DNA of 64,000 bases. It comes from Vitellaria paradoxa. Its lineage: Eukaryota; Streptophyta; Magnoliopsida; Ericales; Sapotaceae. The stretch spans positions 24,501,936 to 24,565,935 of the forward strand of contig CM034233.1 in assembly GCA_019916065.1 (NCBI GenBank), read 5' to 3'. Shown here one piece after another: positions 10,580 through 22,144 of the stretch (position 1 is its first letter; each line of letters starts with the position of its first letter). The notes below the pieces were generated by a model. It did no database searches, was not told the origin of the DNA, and saw only the letters and a list, made by a program, of their open reading frames with translations. Made by a program: the position numbers and the translations under genes.

Positions 10580-12567
10580 TAAGGATGGTAACGGGGCAAA
10601 TCAGAGGTGGATATGATATTATCCAAATCCAAACTCTAAATCCTCTAACTACCTCCAATTTTGCCTCGAACTCCAAACAAATATTTTTTTGAACCTCCAT
10701 CCCTACTCCAAACAAAAAATGGACATATCTACGGATATCCAAAACCCCAAACCATTCGTTCATATGTGAAAAATATAGTATTTTATCCTTACTATATATA
10801 TTAATTTATAGTAAGGTTAATTACATTTTATTCTTTTAATTTAGGCCAATTACATTTCTCTACTTAATTTTAAAATTAATACAATTTTTTTAATTTGAAT
10901 TAAATTATAAAATTATCAAAAATTATTAAATATAATTAAATTTTGTGTCATACCTAATAACATATTTTATAAATAATGTAATACATTTTAATAATCTAGT
11001 AATATATTTTGCAAATACTGTAATGATTAAAATATAAGAAAAAACATAATGAGTTAGTAAATTTTAAAATAAATAAATTTTAAAAGAATTGTAAAAAACA
11101 AATAAATATCAAAATGTTAAAGAACATGACAAAAGTTTGTAAATAAATTTTAATTTATTTTATATCTTAATCAAATAAATTTAAATTTATTTTTTTTATG
11201 ATTGCTAAAAATATAATTAAAATTAAAATTTATTTTAGTTTTTTAAATTTTTTTCTTATATAAAAACCGCAAACATAAAAATAAAAGTTGTAAATTAAAA
11301 TTTCTAATTGTTTTTTGTCCTTACTAACTTTTTACATCAACCTAATTTCAAAATAGAATAACTGATTTTTTTTTCTCACTATTCACATATAGAAAAAAAC
11401 AAAACTACCAAAAATTTTTTAGTTTTTTTATAATAACAAATAATTTTTTTATCATAATAAGATAACTCATCTGCATAAGTAAATTTTTTCAAAAAATTTA
11501 AAATGTAATTATCTGTACCTATCAAACTATCTAAGAAAAAAATTAACAAGTTGCCTTCTCTATATATATATTTTTTAAAATATTTTCATTATAAAAAAAT
11601 ATTGAATGTTTCATGAAACATTTTAGTTAAACTATTTGAAAAATCTATTTTCTACAGAACTCTTTTGAATATCAATATTAAAAAGTTTACATATATATTT
11701 TAACTGAAAATGTTAGAAATATGAGGGAAACAATAAATTATTTAAAGTTCAAGAAAAAAGTTACTTAATGAAACAGTAATCTTTTACATTAAAAATAGGA
11801 AAAATAAAATAAAATAGCAAATGAAATATTTTAATTATTTTTTAAAATTTATATCTAAATATTTTTTCAGAAATAATTGAGTTTACAAGTCATAATGGAT
11901 TTAAAATTGTATAAATTAATTTAAATTTGTACAAGTTATAGTTTCATAATTCGTGCAGTAAGTAAAAAATTTAAATAGGGATTTATATAATTTTGTAGAG
12001 TCCCAAATGATATATCTTATAAAATTTTAAATTAACCTCTTTAAGCTTTTTTTATTGTTGCGTATAGAAGAAATAAATTGAACTTTTAAACTTCAATTTG
12101 TACAAAAGTAAAAAAATAAATAAATTTATAATTTCTTTCCCAAACACACCCTAATTAATACAAAATGATGATAATTGTTGTTTTAAATTTACTTATCAAT
12201 ATTCATTTTAATGATAATAATAGTAAAGTTCAATAAGTGTAGAGTATTATGAATGTGAATATTGTTTGTCATGATATGGTGACGATGTTGTCATCATGGT
12301 TCCAAATGATTCGGGGTTGTTCGGATATTTTTTGGAGTAGATCGGGATAAATCAGGGCAGATTGGGGTAGATTCGGATTGAATAGCGGATTTGGGACAGA
12401 TTAGGGCAGAGGCAATCCTATCCCTATATCCGATCCAATATCCAAATTTTTTTCAAAAATCAAATCCAAATCCAATCCAATCTCCAAAAAAAAAATTCAA
12501 ATTTCACATCCATTCGGTCCGAGTAACGGATCAGATTCGAACGGGTCGGCCGAGATGACCATCCCTA
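10580..12567. mobile_element. Nested non-autonomous DNA transposon (~2 kb)
   Basis: Ends are TAAGGATGGT (left) and ACCATCCCTA (right), which are inverted with one mismatch. Sub-terminal sequence is rich in GGAT/ATCC words (GGATTTGGGACAG, AATCCAAATCC). Flanks read CAC-ATA before and ATA-AAT after. Removing the element and one ATA rejoins the copia frame as KNHI-NYSLLWHERL, the standard context of the GAG-pre-integrase domain. That supports exact boundaries and a 3-bp ATA duplication. The interior is AT-rich without transposase. The sub-terminal style resembles hAT-type elements, but a 3-bp duplication does not fit hAT (8 bp), so the superfamily is left open. Confidence 0.7.
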
Positions 12568-13381
12568 ATAAATTATTCTTTATTATGGCATGAAAGACTA
12601 TGTCATATTTTTAAAGAGATAACTCAAAGGTTCATAAAAGATGTTTTTTTAAAATTACTTAATTTTGAAGACATTGACACTTGTGCTGACTGTATAGGTA
12701 GAAAATTGACTAAAATGAACAAAATTGTGAGATCTGAGTGTAGGAGTGAGTATTATAGCAGACATTATATCATAGGACAATATATGGAACTATTTGCCAA
12801 ATGTTTTCGAGGCTGGAATTATCTCCCAATATACTATGCCTGGTAGTCCTGAATAAAATAGTGTGGTTGAAAGGTATAATTGCACACTTAACAATATGAT
12901 AAGTTGTAGCAACTTGCCTATGTGTCTTTGGGGCGATGCCGTTTAGACTGCCTTATACACTCTCAATAGAGCTCCCATCAAGTTTGTTTTTAAAACACCT
13001 TTTGGGTTGTAAACCGGTAGAAAGTCTAATATTAACCATCTTCATGTTTGGGGTTGACATGTAGAAGTTAGGATTTATAATTATTCTAAGAAGAAAACCA
13101 ACCTTAGGACTACTCGTTGTTTCATCGTTAGCTATCCAGATTGTTCTAAGGGATACAGGTTTCATTGCTTTACATTGGGTGCTAGAATTATTGAGTTTTA
13201 GATAGCTAATTTTTTTTTTGGAGTTTGATAGAACTGATTTAGACTTTCCATAGCGAGATTGATGAGGGTAAGAGTAGCAAGCTGATGCCTATTCCATTGC
13301 CCAAAATCTCGACCTTTGTTTTGTTTACACTTGTGGAGGGAAATGATCATGAGCAGTTAGGGATTAATGATTTCATTATTC

Positions 13382-13415
<34 letters not shown>

Positions 13416-14144
13416 GCTGATAATCCTATTGTACTTGATCCTATGTGTTGATACTCTTAATCCTATTCCAGAGATACCTGTGAGGAAATCTTCAAATTAA
13501 TGACTTATACTGGTACTATTTCAAGTCTTCGATTTAGCATATGGGTGGATGCTATGATAGATGAGATAAGATTTATAGTACATAATGATGTGTAGTAGCT
13601 AGTTAATCTGCCAACCACCTATAAGCCTATTGAGTGCAAATTGGCATTGACTACAATCAAACTTTTTTCTAGTTTCATCTAAGGATTCATTCTGAACTAT
13701 TATGGTTCTGATAATTCATTATGATTTAGAGTTTCATCAAATTGGTATCAATACTACTTTTTTGAATGGTGCCTAAATTAGAAAATATATATGGTGCAAC
13801 TTGAGGGTTTTAAAAAGGAAGGTAAGGAGCACATGGTGTGTAAATTGAAGAAACTTATTTATAGTTTGAAACAAGTCTTGCACCAATGGTACCTAAAAGT
13901 TTTGATGAGATTATCACTTTCATGGGTTTTTTGAAAAATAAGATTAACTACTGCGTATATCCCTAGGTCAGTAAGGGGAAATTTATTTTTCTGATTCTTT
14001 AGGTTGATGATATCCTACTTGTGGTTAGTAATCTGAGTCTTTTGAATGAGATTATTGTCTAATACTTTAGAGATGAAAAATGTTGTAGAAACTTCGTTTG
14101 TTTTGAGCATCAAGATCATTCATGATATAACTCATGATATGCTG

Positions 14145-15970
14145 TGGTTTTCTCAGAAAGGGCTTATCAACCATGTACTTGACAAGTTCAAAATGCAGGA
14201 TTCTAGACTTAGTGAAGTAAGAGCCAAAGTTCTAAGAATGACTTTGAAGTGAAACCACACCAGACATATCTTAAACTAGTGCAATTAATAATCTTATATA
14301 TGCATAGATATGTACTCGGCTAGATACAACGTCTACTATAGGTGTTCTTGAGAGGTATCTCTTGAATCTTAGAATGAATCATTAAGTAGCCACATATTTA
14401 CAGATAAATAAAGATTACATACTTATTTATAGAAAAGTTGATGATCTTGAAATTATTGGTTATTTAGATACAATTTTTTGCTGAATATATGAATAATATA
14501 AGGACTACTTCAATATACAGATTTGTGTTAGGTGGGGGAGTTGTTTTAGGGAAGAGTGTCAAGCAAACTCTTCCAGTATCTTCCACTATGCATACTGAGT
14601 TTGTAGCTTGTTTTGGGGGTTACAATTCATGCTATATGGTTGTGAAATTTTATTTCAAAACTTAAGGCGGTTGATCTCGTAGCTAGACCAGCAAAGATTT
14701 TTTTTTTTTTTTCTAAGAACAAGAAAACTTCTAGTGGTTCTAAGCATATTGAGGTAAAGTATCTGTCAGTTAGAGAATTGGTAAATAAAAGTGACATCAT
14801 CATTGAACACATCGATACAGAAGAGATGATGATGAACCCCTTAACTAACTCATGGTATTCTTTGGTTTTCTCAGAAAGAGCTTATCAACCATGTACTTGA
14901 CAAGTTCAAAATGCAGAATTCTAGACTTAGGCACCGTTTGGAATTCTAACAAATAAAATAAATCTCCAAAAAATTCTGTTTTGTTTCCCGCCATTACTAA
15001 TTTAAATTTTTCCCGCCTTTACTAAAAACCCAAAATTCATTTAAAAAAATCAACAATTCGGAAGAAGGTTAATCTAATGCGTAAATTTTTTTAATAATCA
15101 TATTCTTCAAGTCAAAAACTTTTAAACAAGTACCATTATTGCTATTTTTTACGAAATTTTTTGAATCCGTGGGAACGGATTTGAAAAACCGTTTCCACGG
15201 TCTTGAAAAAATGAGTGACAAAATTGGAATCCATTAGAACGGTCTGGTAAACCCATTCTAATGGATTATTCCGCCAAAGTTAACCCAAACCACGTTTTTT
15301 CTTGTTTTTTATCACTCCAAACGCCACCTTAGTGAAGTAAGAGCCAAAGTTCTAAGAATGACTTTGAAGTGAAACCATATCAGACATATCTTAAACTAGT
15401 GCAATTAATAATCTTATATATGCATAGGTATGTACTCGGCTAGATACAACGTCTACTATAGGTGTTCTTGAGAGGCATCTCTTGAATCTTAGAATGAATC
15501 ATTAAGTAGCCACATATTTACAGATAAATAAGATTACATGCTTATTTATAGAAAAGTTGATGATCTTGAAATTATTAGTTATTTAGATTCAGTTTTTTGC
15601 TGAATATATGAATAATATAAGGACTACTTCAATATACATATTTGTGATAGGTGGGGGAGTTGTTTTAGGGAAGAGTGTCAAGCAAACTCTTCCAGTATCT
15701 TTCACTATGCATGTTGAGTTTGTAGCTTGTTTTGGGGGTTACAATTCATGCTATATGGTTGTGAAATTTTATTTCAAAACTTAAGGCGGTTGATCTTGTA
15801 GCTAGACCACTAAAGATTTTTTTTTTCCTAAGAACAAGAAAACTTCTAGTGGTTCTAAGCATATTGAGGTAAAGAATCTGTCAGTTAGAGAATTGGTAAA
15901 TAAATGTGACATAATCATTGAACACATTGATACAGAAGAGATGATGATGAACCCCTTAACCAAAGGACGT
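14145..15970 (+). repeat. Tandem duplication of copia RT/RNase H segment
   Basis: GGTTTTCTCAGAAAG starts both copies, at about 14145 and 14865. The first copy runs to CCCCTTAAC near 14841; the second runs past the equivalent point near 15963. The copies are very similar, with scattered substitutions. Only the second contains the MITE at 14930-15328. Confidence 0.9.
14930..15328. mobile_element. Tourist-like MITE (PIF/Harbinger type)
   Basis: 399 bp bounded by GGCACCGTTTGGA and the inverse of GGTGGCGTTTGGA, flanked by TTA on both sides (14927-14929, 15329-15331). The unoccupied site is preserved in the first duplicate at 14195-14206 (CTAGACTTAGTG), which proves the boundaries. TTA duplication and GTTTGG-type ends fit Tourist/Harbinger elements. 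No coding capacity. Confidence 0.88.
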
Positions 15971-16707
15971 CAACCTATTATTTTTAATAATCATGATTCA
16001 AACATGGGGGTTATTAAGTCTTTTGATGCACTTGGTTAGTGGAAGTCATTTTCTTTACATTAAGTGATTGTTATTATATGTTGAGACCTTTCAGTTTGTT
16101 TATGGTCACTAAAGTTTATAGATGGTTATCGGTTATGTCATTTTGATGCCATTTATGCATGGATATATATGTTTTTTTATATTTTATATGTCATATATGG
16201 ATGCGTATGTATTCATGATAAAGATTAAAGGAAAGTTTCAAGTTCGGTGTACTTGAGCATTTGGGAATATGTCTTGTTTTGCACCATAAAATTTTTTCGA
16301 GATATACAAACAAGACATATTAATTTTATTAGAAACTTTTGAAATTCTCATGCTTAATGAATAAGCATACAGTTAAAGAGAATTTGAGGACTAATAGAGG
16401 AGTAGCATATTTATGAGATCACTTAAGGAGTGTTATTTCCCACCATACTATCACATATGATCCATGTTGATGAGAAGATTAGCATTTGTGATCATGAGTA
16501 GTCTTACATTAATTAATAATATAATGACAGTCATGGTTCGATGTTGATTACCTTGTTAGATAAGATTGTTTTAGGTGTTATCTCTTGACTTTGCTTAGTT
16601 TTTTAAATGTGGCCACATACAGATTTTATGGTTTCAATCCAAGAGTCGTTTTTCTTAAAAGTTTTTTAAAAATGTAACTTCAATTAATATTTACTCAAAT
16701 AAGAGAA

Positions 16708-17194
16708 TATTAGTATTTTCTTTAAATTGTGCATGCACATTAATTGAATTCTGGTTTCAATAAAACGAGTTGAATCCAAGTTTAAAGTTAAGACATATAG
16801 GGTAGGCCCAATAAAGAAACAATCTATATGGATTTGGTTTCTGTACACCTTTCAGATATATTAATTATGTGGTTAGACGGTCAATACTGTGGGCCTAAGA
16901 AGCCCACCGTAGGCCTTTTATGGGAGAGCCCAGTAAGGTTAGGGTTTAACCTATAAATATATGGTTAGGTCTCCTCTCTACTCTAGACAGACAGAATATG
17001 TCCCATAGAAAATTCGTCACACAAACCTAGGGTATAGAGAGGAAGATCAATAGACGCCAAAATTTATCATGAACTTGAAGATCTCTTCTATTCGTATTCA
17101 AGAATCATGGAATAAACAGGTACGCTTCTGCATTAATGAATGTATAATTTTGATATTCTTAAATTCATATATAGATATATTTTTAAATATTAAA
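16708..17194 (+). repeat. 3' LTR of the copia element
   Basis: Begins TATTAGTATTTTC (the terminal TG has mutated to TA) and ends ATTAAA, directly followed by the GTGAG target duplication. Preceded by the purine-rich AAATAAGAGAA. Same 487-bp length as the 5' LTR. Confidence 0.9.
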
Positions 17195-17199
17195 GTGAG

Positions 17200-17674
17200 T
17201 TCATCACTTTAGCTAAAAATGAAAATATACGAGTATAAGATACAAATATACAATACAAATATAACTCATTTTATTCTTACAAACTAAAATTCAAATGGTG
17301 AGATTGAGTTTTATTCTTTAACGAATGGATGAGATCTTTACAAACCAAAACTTCCCCTCAAACTCTCACCCAGTCTTTGCACTTTACATTCTTATAAACC
17401 ATTGAGTTGAACTTAATGATGATATTTGAAGAGTTGTATTGAGAAAGACAAAATTTTATTTCTTGATATTACATTGCCCGGTAGAGAGGGAGATAGGGTA
17501 TAGAAATGCTTGTATATTTAACTTTAGCTTAAGAGTGTCGTAGGCATAGGTTATTTAGTAGTACAAGTATAAGATACAAATATACAATACAAATACAACT
17601 CCACATCAATTTAAAATATACTAATAAAGAAAGTATGTGTAAGCATATGTATAAATCACAATAGCAAAGTCTTT
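17200..17674. other. Spacer with ATACAATACAAATA repeats
   Basis: A block containing GAGTATAAGATACAAATATA occurs at about 17231 and, as a variant, at 17563 and about 19450. The 17563 and 19450 copies are each followed by CATCAATTTAAAATATACTA and then a Helitron-like CTAR end (17621, 19510). They act as direct repeats on either side of the kinase pseudogene. Confidence 0.55.
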
Positions 17675-19116
17675 GCAATATGATTGGGATACAATTCAGG
17701 CTACCATAAACAACTTTTCTGATGAAAACATTATAAGCAAAGGTGGATTTTGGTGATGTCTATAAGGTGAGAAGTTATTAGTTTGGTCTTAATAATTTGC
17801 TTGATTTCAATCATGAAAAATACAATATTAAAAAAAAAAAGTGAACTTTTTCAAAATCTGGATCCAAAAGTTTTGGATATGTTGGCAGGGTATTTTTCCC
17901 AATTGGGAAGAGATAGCTGTGAAGAGACTATCTCAAAACTCGAGGCAATGTGCAAAAGAATTCAAGAATGAAATAGTATTTGTGGCCAAACTTCAACACA
18001 AAAATCTATTGAATCTGTTGGGATTTTGCTTGGAAAGAGAAGAAAAGATTCTCATCTATGAATTTGTACCCAACAAAAGCCCTGACTACTTCCTATTTCG
18101 TTTGGCATATGACATATCTGTTTCAAATTAATTATCAATTCCACAAGCTTATATATATTCTTTGAATTTAACATTAAGAGATTGTGTCCAATTCTAGTTT
18201 CTATTTGCTAGCTTTAATTTCTATTTGCTAGCTTTAAATATTTAAACTAATCAATGTATATATCCACGAGAACAAGAAAAGTTACATTGGTCAAGATGTT
18301 ACAATGTTACAAGAAGGATAGCTCGAGGGATGATCTATCTTCACAAAGAATCTCGATTCAAAATTATACACTGTGATCTCAAAGCTAACAATATTCTATT
18401 AGATAAATACATCAATGTAAAATTTTAAATTTTAGCATGGCTAGGTTGTTCGATGTGGATCAAATTGAGGAAGATACTAGTAGAGTCGTTAGAACATTAT
18501 GAGTTTTTAATCCCCCATCAACCTAATTTTTCAACTATTTAATTCTGATCATTTAATTAAAGAGATTGTTTTATAATTTTCTTGCGTTTTCATTCTATAA
18601 GTAAAATTTTCTTTTCTTGTTATTTCACAATTAAACTAATGGTGCTGTCTTGTAGTGGCTAGATGTTTCCAGAGTATTTAATGCGTGGGCACTTCTCTGT
18701 AAAATTTAACGTGTTCAGTTTTAGTGTGTTACTTCTAGAGATTTTAAGTGGCAAGAAAAATGCTAATTTGTACAAACTAGACTTTTCTGAGGACCTTCTA
18801 AGCTATGTAAGCAAAAATTGATCGCGCATATAATTTTACCACTTTCTCAGTGAGAAATTTCATACTCATCCACAAGTCACGATACATAATGAATTGTTGC
18901 AGACTTGGAAACTCTGGAGGGACGGAACACCCTTGGAATCAATGGATCTTGCTCAATGAAGTTACTAGATGTATCCAAATTGGCTTGTTGTGTGTCCATG
19001 AAAATTATGATGCTAGGCCTTCCATGGCAAAAGTTTTTCTAATGCTTGAAAGTTACTCTGTCACTATGTCATCTCCTCAACAACTAGCCTTACCCAAACA
19101 GGGTTCAATAAACTGA
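17675..19116 (+). pseudogene. Cysteine-rich receptor-like kinase (DUF26/CRK) relic
   Basis: Kinase-domain blocks of the plant CRK family appear in order. 17690-17765: DTIQATINNFSDENIISKGGF, the start of the domain with a damaged glycine loop. 17890-18090: EIAVKRLSQ with the catalytic lysine, then [15 protein letters not shown] and [11 protein letters not shown]. 18320-18410: IARGMIYLHKES and IIHCDLKANNILLD, where HRD has become HCD. 18427-18500: NFSMARLFDVDQ, where DFG has become NFS. 18665-18810: FPEYLMRGHFSVK and LLLEILSGKKN. 18900-19116: RCIQIGLLCVHENYDARPSM. The spacing suggests retained introns, so this is a genomic rather than processed copy. Extracellular DUF26 domains and the transmembrane segment are absent. 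Stops, frameshifts and loss of HRD/DFG make it non-functional. Confidence 0.8.
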
Positions 19117-19509
19117 AAGGCTTAGGCTCCAATCAGTTTTCAAGCAAGTCAATGTCGCTCTTTGTGAATAAAGTATCAATTACTAAACTATATCCCAAAT
19201 AATATATATGTGAAGTCTAGGCCATATTAATGTTTGAGAAATAGATCCATGTAATAAGATAAAAAAAACTAAACTCAAAACACATAAAAGGATGTATTTG
19301 GAAGTATAAAAGATTTGATAGTTTTAAAAATCGGATGTTATTGCTGTTATGTAACATTTTTGGATATCTCCATACTTGTTATACTTCGTTTTTTCCATTA
19401 CACCCTATTACACCTATTTTTTTTGTTGGTTACATTGGTTGTTACGAAAATATACAAATATAAGATAAAAACACATGGTACATACAACTCTACATCAATT
19501 TAAAATATA

Positions 19510-19861
19510 CTAGTAAAAGAAGTACATGCAAGCACGTGCAGAGATAATCTAATGCAAATATTTAATTGAAACATCAATAAATAACCTATAACTCTTAACT
19601 TTTTAACAAAATTAATAGTTGTCAAAGCGTATTAAATTTAAATGTCATATACAAAGTTGTATATTAATCATAAAAAATAAAAAAATTAGGTGATGGTTTT
19701 ACATATGGAACAAAAAATTTTTGATTATTTTTTTACAAAAAGTAATAATTTTAAGGATAATAGATTAAGGGCATTTCTTAGTTTATTCAATTTATAAATT
19801 TTATTTATTATTGTTAATTTTGAAACACCAATTTTTTAAATTCAAATTACTTTTTAAATTT
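19510..19861 (-). repeat. Helitron-like repeat, copy 2
   Basis: Homologous to 4764-5136 in the same orientation. Its left end CTAGTAAAAGAAGTACATGC-AAGCACGTGC, read on the minus strand, forms an imperfect 8-bp hairpin followed by a CTAG terminus. A third, shorter terminus (CTAATAAAG with GTATGTGTAAGCATATGT) lies at 17621. Confidence 0.45.
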
Positions 19862-19864
19862 GAA

Positions 19865-20640
19865 TATTAGTGAATACTACACCATATTCACAAGAAACAA
19901 TATCTATTATATTAAAAATATGCAAATTTATTGAGAATACCCTATATAAATAATTAAACATATGTTAAAAATTTTCTAATCACAATTAGTAATTAAAATG
20001 TACTAATATGAAATTATAATAGTTTAAAATTTATATACCATTGAAAAATTTTTGTGAAGTTCTTATTTTTTATTAAAAATAAAAATATTAAAACTTTTTC
20101 TTAATCTCAATATTTTTACCTTAAAAATAACTAAAAAAAATAATGAGATATTGTCAAAATTGAATCATTTATAATGAAATAATGTAATAAAACGAAAGGG
20201 AAGGATGTAGGCAAACTATACATTTATGATTCAAAAGAAAAAAATGTACATAATCTATTAAAAATTAGTTTCTATTTTCAATAACAAAACTTTTTGATTA
20301 CTCAAATCCTAGCGTTGTCAAGTAATTAAACTCTAATTTTAAAGTTTCAACTCAGAAGTAAAATTAGAAGATTAAAAATATATTTGAAAAAAAGTTAAAA
20401 GAGTATTTTAAAAGAATGAGTAACTTAACTTAAATGTTATACAAAAATGTTTACTAGGAAGAAGCGAGATTTTCAAACAAGAAGTTGAAGAGTTTTGAGA
20501 TACAATTAAATTTATTTGAAAAAATGCGGGCATTATAGTTTAAAAACAAAAAATCCATACTTTCATACTTAGTAGTATAGATGTTGCCTTTTTCAACTGT
20601 TTTCAATTAGTCAGAGTCCAAGCTTCAACTATTCGAACAT
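19865..20640. other. AT-rich spacer
   Basis: No gene or ordered repeat recognised. Confidence 0.5.
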
Positions 20641-20644
20641 TTTT

Positions 20645-20815
20645 TTAAGGGTTTTACGAAAACGTTTAAAGTAATAAACAATGAGATAAGATAAGATAAG
20701 ATAAGAGGAGATAAATTATAAATTTGTAATTTATATAATAAAATAAAAAATAAATAATTTTTAAAATTTTTTAATATATTTCATCATTTTTTAAAATTTT
20801 TTACCACTTGTATAA
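20645..20815. mobile_element. Short AT-rich MITE-like copy (family A)
   Basis: Shares with six other places in the window the order: poly(A)-rich start, GATAAGATAAG-type stretch, a central AATTTGTAATTTAT palindrome-like block, then AAATAATTTTTAAAATTTTT. A (GATAA)n microsatellite lies at about 20687-20706. Ends are poorly defined. Confidence 0.4.
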
Positions 20816-21106
20816 CTGCTAATCATGAATCACCTCTCCCCCCCCTCCAACCCCAAACAATTAATCCATCATTTCATATGAATTATTTACTATTATACTC
20901 GTCGATGCTGATGAGCACAGTGACGAAGCTGCGCTTACCCATAAACAAGTCCGTTTGGTAAAGTTCAAACTTTGCTTCTTTATTTTGTCAACTATTTAGT
21001 ATTCAATAATTTATCAATTTTCAGTCAAACTCAACCCTTAGAAACAACTGTCAATATCGATGGGCCACTCGGCAGTATTGATCGGATTCATTTACAAAGT
21101 CTCAAT

Positions 21107-21516
21107 CAGCGACGTATCCAAAAATTTGAGCCAGCGTAAGTTAAATTATATGTAAAATTTTAAAATTTAAGTAAATACATAAAATATAAAATATTATATA
21201 TTGACATTAAATATATTGTCACTTTTCTATTCTGTTATAACCAAAATTTTTATCAAACATAAAAAAAATGCTAAAAATTACCAAAAATTATTAAAAGTTG
21301 CCCAAAGTTACTCAAATTACTAAAAGTTGTCAAAAATTTTACTAAACACCCAAAAATTGTAAAAAAAAGATTAAAAATTTTTTGGTAAAAAAATATCCAA
21401 AATTATTAAAAGATATGCCTCCAAATACGTCTAAAAATTTTTTATAAATATTTATAATTTTTATATCAAATAATTTTTTAAAACGCATACAGGGGACACC
21501 ATGTGGCTCGCCACTG
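21107..21516. mobile_element. hAT-type non-autonomous element
   Basis: 410 bp with ends CAGCGACGTATCC and (inverse) CAGTGGCGAGCCAC, matching the CAGTGGCGGA-type ends of plant hAT elements. Flanks are GTCTCAAT (21099-21106) and TTCTCAAT (21517-21524), an 8-bp duplication with one mismatch, as expected for hAT. The interior is AT-rich, repetitive around AAAATTACCAAAAATT, and non-coding. Confidence 0.75.
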
Positions 21517-21905
21517 TTCTCAATGGTGCGGATTAATTAATAGTATATCATTAATTAATTTCACTTTTCCACAAATTTCTCCATAGTCTTCACCGTACTC
21601 ATCGTTATCCCGTCATTTTTTTTATACATTAAAATTTATAAAATGTATATTTAGGTTTTATTTGAATCAAATATTTGTTTAAAAAAAATGCACGAAAGAA
21701 ATAGGGATTTAACAGCACTCTTCATATAAAAAAAAAAGAAAAATGTATGGGCATTATAATGGAGGTGCAGGTATCCGCACCAATAATTTTATTGTGGTTC
21801 CCATCCATTGAAAATTTGAAATACAACTCCCCACTATAATTTATGGCAGGTATGTGGAATAACCTCTACTGGAATCACAGCTATCCACTATTGGGCAAAC
21901 ATGGC

Positions 21906-22029
21906 TCTGTTTGACTTGCCAAAAGATTTTAAAAATTTTTGAGAATTATTCACTTTTTATTTCATTATATGAATTACAAATTCATAATTTATCTTATTTT
22001 ATTTCTCTTTGATGACTCCAAACACACCC
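21906..22029. mobile_element. Short AT-rich MITE-like copy (family A)
   Basis: Contains ATTTCATTATATGAATTACAA and CTTATTTTATTTCTC and ends CCAAACACACCC. It resembles the copies at 50043 and, inverted, 59530. Confidence 0.5.
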
Positions 22030-22144
22030 TAACCTCCATAGTATGTGAGAACACACCAACTCTATGATATTATAAACCAAAACTCTCTTCTTTGCCACTC
22101 ACGGAAAAATTTTCTCCGCCATAGGCAAAGATAATCACACATTA

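Larger units (their letters stand above)
12571..16040 (+). pseudogene. Copia pol remnant (integrase, RT, RNase H)
   Basis: The pieces occur in copia order. GAG-pre-integrase at about 12571-12715 reads LLWHERLCHIFKE and TCADCIGRKLTKMNK. The integrase core is mostly missing: TKMNK runs within a few codons into SECRSEYY, the GGEYY region. The integrase C-terminal part (12800-13200) has SQYTMPGSP, NSVVERYN, LHVWG and SKGYRFHC. The RT (13690-14255) has MVQLEGF-like and KLKKLIYSLKQ segments; its YVDD box reads stop-VDDILL at about 14001. RNase H (to 16040) ends MNPLTKGRQP. Frameshifts and stops are throughout, so it is non-functional. A stretch at 13200-13690 is barely recognisable and includes a (TTA)n run at 13378-13413. 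Confidence 0.85.
5605..17194 (+). mobile_element. Ty1/copia LTR retrotransposon, old, with nested insertions
   Basis: Two LTRs of identical length (487 bp) lie at 5605-6091 and 16708-17194, flanked by the same 5 bases GTGAG at 5600-5604 and 17195-17199. A primer-binding site complementary to initiator tRNA-Met follows the 5' LTR. Pol fragments appear in copia order (GAG-pre-integrase, integrase, reverse transcriptase, RNase H) from 12571 to 16040. All are broken by stops and frameshifts, and no convincing gag was found. The LTRs differ at roughly one position in six by eye, indicating an old insertion. Its 11.6-kb length is swollen by tandem arrays, a 2-kb DNA transposon and a MITE. Confidence 0.92.
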
